From DATKFM01 sp963810485 (lineage in GTDB: Bacteria; Pseudomonadota; Alphaproteobacteria; Dongiales; Dongiaceae): a DNA stretch of 64,000 bases. The position numbers were made by a program, and so were the translations under genes. Positions 61,691 through 64,000 of the stretch are shown one piece after another (position 1 is the first letter of the stretch; each line of letters starts with the position of its first letter). The stretch lies in contig CAWENQ010000003.1 of the NCBI GenBank assembly GCA_963810485.1, positions 620,001 to 684,000 on the forward strand. The letters are read 5' to 3'. Below the pieces are notes generated by a model. The model had not been told where the DNA came from, searched no databases, and saw only the letters and a program-made list of their open reading frames with translations.

Positions 61691-61831
61691 TCAGTTGCTA
61701 ACTCCAGCTTCCGATTCCAACAAGGCCTTGGGCGGGCGGGACAATTACCATAGTTACCATGGGGATGCCCATACCCAGAGATAGGCGGATTCGGTGGCCT
61801 TGGTAAGGCCGCCATCCTCACGGATTCGCGA

Positions 61832-62677
61832 TCAGAGGCCGGCCACAGGCGGACGGCCGAGGATGACGCAAAGTGCCGCGACGGCCACGCAAACCGCGAG
61901 CAGCCCGTCGAGGCGGTCCAGGGCGCCGCCATGGCCGGGGATCAGATTGCTGCTGTCCTTGACCCCGGCCTGACGTTTGGCCGCGGATTCGAACAGATCA
62001 CCGGCCTGTTCCACCAGGGCCAGGGCGCCACTTACGGGTATCAGCCACAGGCTGTTCCCCTCGGGCAACAGCGAAAATGCCGCAAATCCCACGGCGGCAG
62101 CGGCCGCGACCCCGCCGGCCAGCCCGGCCCAGGTCTTGTTGGGCGAAATGACCGGAGCGAGCTTGGGTCCGCCGATCAGGCGCCCTGCGACATAGGCGCC
62201 CGTATCCGTGGCCCAGACCAAGGCGAAGAGCCACAGGAGCGTGGCCAAGCCTCCGTGCGGCTGCCATCGCAGCCACAAAATCGCCAGGCAGGGCAATCCG
62301 ACATAGAGAACGCCAAAGCCGAGCCAATAGGGCCGGGCATCATGTTCCAGCCTGGCCAGGGCCGCGACCAGGGCGGCGCCGGAGACCAGCGCCCAGATCC
62401 CGTTTACATCCCTCATGAACGTGGCCAGGGCCACCGAAAGCAGCACCAGGACGATCAGCAGGGCTCCGGCAAAACTCAGATGCCCGCGATTGCAGAGCCG
62501 CGCCCATTCCCAGGCGAGGATTCCCCCTACCAGGGCGACCAGCAGGATCAAGGGGGCGCCTCTCAGCCAAGGATATTCGGGCCCGCTGAACCAGATCGCC
62601 GCGAGAGCGATGGGGATCAGGACGAGCGCCGAGACGAGGCGTTTGAGCAGCGCCGAGCCTTTAGGCTGTACCGCCAT
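61832..62677 (-). CDS. cdsA: Phosphatidate cytidylyltransferase
   Basis: Makes CDP-diacylglycerol for phospholipid synthesis (281 aa). About eight membrane helices are seen. The family signature SAAKRQAGVKDSSNLIPGHGG is followed by ALDRLDG. The ATG at 62677 is used; a GTG at 62689 is possible. Either start overlaps the uppS 3' end, suggesting coupling. The position downstream of uppS is conserved. Confidence 0.94.
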   Translation of the reverse strand: MAVQPKGSALLKRLVSALVLIPIALAAIWFSGPEYPWLRGAPLILLVALVGGILAWEWARLCNRGHLSFAGALLIVLVLLSVALATFMRDVNGIWALVSGAALVAALARLEHDARPYWLGFGVLYVGLPCLAILWLRWQPHGGLATLLWLFALVWATDTGAYVAGRLIGGPKLAPVISPNKTWAGLAGGVAAAAAVGFAAFSLLPEGNSLWLIPVSGALALVEQAGDLFESAAKRQAGVKDSSNLIPGHGGALDRLDGLLAVCVAVAALCVILGRPPVAGL

Positions 62678-63392
62678 ACCGCCGGTCACGTTGTTGATAT
62701 TCCTGGATAGCCGCCGACAGATCGTCCTTGGTGAAGTCCGGCCACAGCCGCTCGAGGAAGATCAGCTCCGTATAGGCCGACTGCCAGAGCAGGAAGTTGC
62801 TGATCCGCTTCTCGCCGCTGGTGCGGATGATGAAATCGGGGTCGGGCAGCTCGGTAGTCAGCAGGTACCGGCTGAACAGCGCCTCGTTCACGTCGGCAGG
62901 CTGCAGCTTGCCGGCCTTCACATCCTCGGCAATGCGCGCGGCTGCCTGGGTGATCTCGGCGCGTCCGCCATAGCTCAGGGCCACGGTCAGATTGAGCCGG
63001 CGATTCCCGCGAGTACGCTCTTCCGCCCCCTCGATCAGGTCCACGATATCGGGCGCCAACTTCTCCCGGTCGCCGATCACGCGGATGCGCACGCCGTTGC
63101 GGTCAAGGCCGTCAATCTCGCTGCGGATATAGAGCCGAAGCAGCGCCATCAGATCGTCGATCTCGCTCAGCGGCCGCTTCCAGTTCTCCGACGAGAAGCC
63201 GAATAGCGTCAGGTAGGAAATGCCGAGCTCGGCGGCGCCGACGACAGTGCGCCGCACGGCTTCGGCGCCACGCTGATGGCCGACCGTGCGCGGCAGGCCG
63301 CGGGACCGGGCCCAGCGGCCGTTTCCGTCCATGATGATGGCGACATGTACCGGCGGCGACGCGCCGCCGGATGTTGCGAGGGCTTCTGCCAA
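62661..63392 (-). CDS. uppS: Isoprenyl transferase (undecaprenyl diphosphate synthase)
   Basis: Cis-prenyltransferase that makes the undecaprenyl carrier for cell-wall precursors (243 aa). It starts HVAIIMDGNGRWARSRG, with catalytic D22, has GHQRGAEAVRR, LTLFGFSSENWKRP, LSYGGRAEI and the C-terminal PDFIIRTSGEKRISNFLLWQ. No ATG is available; the TTG at 63392, one base after the frr stop and behind an AGG, is chosen. The open frame before it overlaps frr. Confidence 0.95.
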   Translation of the reverse strand: MAEALATSGGASPPVHVAIIMDGNGRWARSRGLPRTVGHQRGAEAVRRTVVGAAELGISYLTLFGFSSENWKRPLSEIDDLMALLRLYIRSEIDGLDRNGVRIRVIGDREKLAPDIVDLIEGAEERTRGNRRLNLTVALSYGGRAEITQAAARIAEDVKAGKLQPADVNEALFSRYLLTTELPDPDFIIRTSGEKRISNFLLWQSAYTELIFLERLWPDFTKDDLSAAIQEYQQRDRRYGGTA

Positions 63393-63393
63393 G

Positions 63394-63955
63394 CTAGACC
63401 TGCATAATTTCTTTTTCTTTTTGCACCAGCATCTCATCCACGAGCTTGATGTGCTGGTCAGTCATCTTCTGCACTTCGTCCGAACGGGTGCGGTGCTCGT
63501 CCTCGGAGATCTTGTGGTCCTTCTCCATTTTCTTGAGCGCCTCCATCCCGTCGCGGCGGATGTTGCGCACGGCGACACGGGCCGAACTCGGTGAATTTGT
63601 GCGCGACCTTCGACAGTTCCTGCCGGCGCTCCTGACTGAGCTGCGGCAACGGCACGCGCACCAGCTGCCCGTCTGATGATGGATTGAGACCGAGATTGGC
63701 ATCGCGGATCGCCTTCTCCACGGCCGAGACCAGGCCGCGGTCCCACACCTGCACGGTGATCATGCGCGGCTCCGGCACGCCAACTGTGCCCACCTGGGCG
63801 ATCGGCAGGTCGCTGCCATAAGCCTTTACGATGACCGTATCGAGCAAGTGCGGAGAAGCCCGGCCGGTGCGCAATCCTCCGAATTCCCGCTTCAGCGCGT
63901 CGATGGCGCCATCCATGCGCCGCTTCAGTTCGTTTTTGTCAGCCTCGATAGCCAT
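63394..63955 (-). CDS. frr: Ribosome recycling factor (apparent frameshift)
   Basis: Splits post-termination ribosomes together with EF-G (186 aa corrected, the normal length). The N-terminal part is MDGAIDALKREFGGLRTGRA, then VPEPRMITVQVWDR and LPQLSQERRQELSKVAHKF. One extra base near 63586 breaks the frame; removing it joins to ARVAVRNIRRDGMEALKKM and the C-terminus EKEIMQV. The gene is essential, so the break is most likely an error. It lies between pyrH and uppS, the conserved order. Confidence 0.94.
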
Positions 63956-63963
63956 GGTTTTCC

Positions 63964-64000
63964 CTATTCCGTGATTATCGTGAACTTCCCCTTGCCGCAG
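63964..64000 (-). CDS. pyrH: UMP kinase, last residues
   Basis: Only the final 11 codons and a TAG are inside the window. CGKGKFTIITE matches the usual C-terminal strand of bacterial UMP kinase, and the gene would lie directly upstream of frr, as in most bacteria. Because the visible piece is so short, the call rests mostly on synteny. Confidence 0.6.
   Translation of the reverse strand, partial: CGKGKFTIITE

Noticed and set aside
61793..61814. A short GC hairpin between cdsA and rseP as a terminator
   Set aside because: It lacks a following T-run, and the operon is expected to continue into rseP.

Overview
The window looks like a chromosomal core segment of an alphaproteobacterium, most likely Rhodospirillales-like. 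The evidence is the gene content and order: ntrBC-ntrYX beside dusB, hfq and hflX; a fused ispDF; pdhA, a lipoyl-bearing pdhB and pdhC followed by lpd and lipA; trpGDC-moaC-moeA; lexA, comEC, gltX and gltA; and bamA, skp and fabZ. An alphaproteobacterial SOS box (GAAC-N7-GAAC) precedes lexA. The taxon is inferred from synteny and motifs, not from a search. I see no rRNA, tRNA, CRISPR array, phage or insertion sequence.

Layout. 1-4.5 kb (+): the end of tmk, then holB, metG, tatD and a PhnP-like metallo-hydrolase. An AT-rich gap leads to mazG (+). 5.6-18.8 kb (-): a beta-hydroxyacid dehydrogenase, an inositol monophosphatase-like gene, hflX, hfq, a HAD phosphatase, a D-amino acid aminotransferase that reads in frame from ntrX, then ntrY, ntrC, ntrB, dusB and a CcsA/YpjD-like membrane gene. 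18.9-21.4 kb (+): ispDF, a CinA C-terminal-type amidase and a DUF429-like gene. 21.4-35 kb (-): ratA/coq10-like, lipA, lpd, pdhC, pdhB, pdhA, ftsB, a nucleotidyltransferase-like gene, eno, kdsA, a TrpF-like gene, pyrG, secG and tpiA. 35.2-44.7 kb (mostly +): ppiD, trpE, an opposite-strand polysaccharide deacetylase, trpG, trpD, trpC, moaC, moeA and a single-domain response regulator. A large hybrid kinase (-) converges on the regulator. 48.4-56.3 kb: lexA (+), an orphan NodU/TobZ-type carbamoyltransferase (+), comEC (-), gltX (+) and gltA (+). A bidirectional terminator ends gltA. 56.4-64 kb (-): a glyoxalase-like gene, fabZ, skp, bamA, rseP, cdsA, uppS, frr and the very end of pyrH.

Functionally these are housekeeping units: pyruvate dehydrogenase with lipoate synthesis, two nitrogen-type two-component systems (NtrBC, NtrYX), tryptophan and molybdopterin synthesis, the MEP isoprenoid step, envelope biogenesis and translation. 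The least ordinary pieces are the orphan carbamoyltransferase, the possible NtrX-aminotransferase fusion, an 11-bp inverted repeat upstream of pdhA, the trp genes split by an opposite-strand gene, and an envelope cluster that lacks lpxD, lpxA, lpxB and dxr at their usual places.

Data quality matters here. Many essential genes (ispDF, lipA, lpd, pdhB, pdhC, gltX, frr, trpE) carry single-base frameshifts that restore perfect family sequence when one base is removed or added. The density is extreme between about 21.7 and 26.0 kb. These are best read as sequencing or assembly errors, and I annotate such genes as CDS with the break described.
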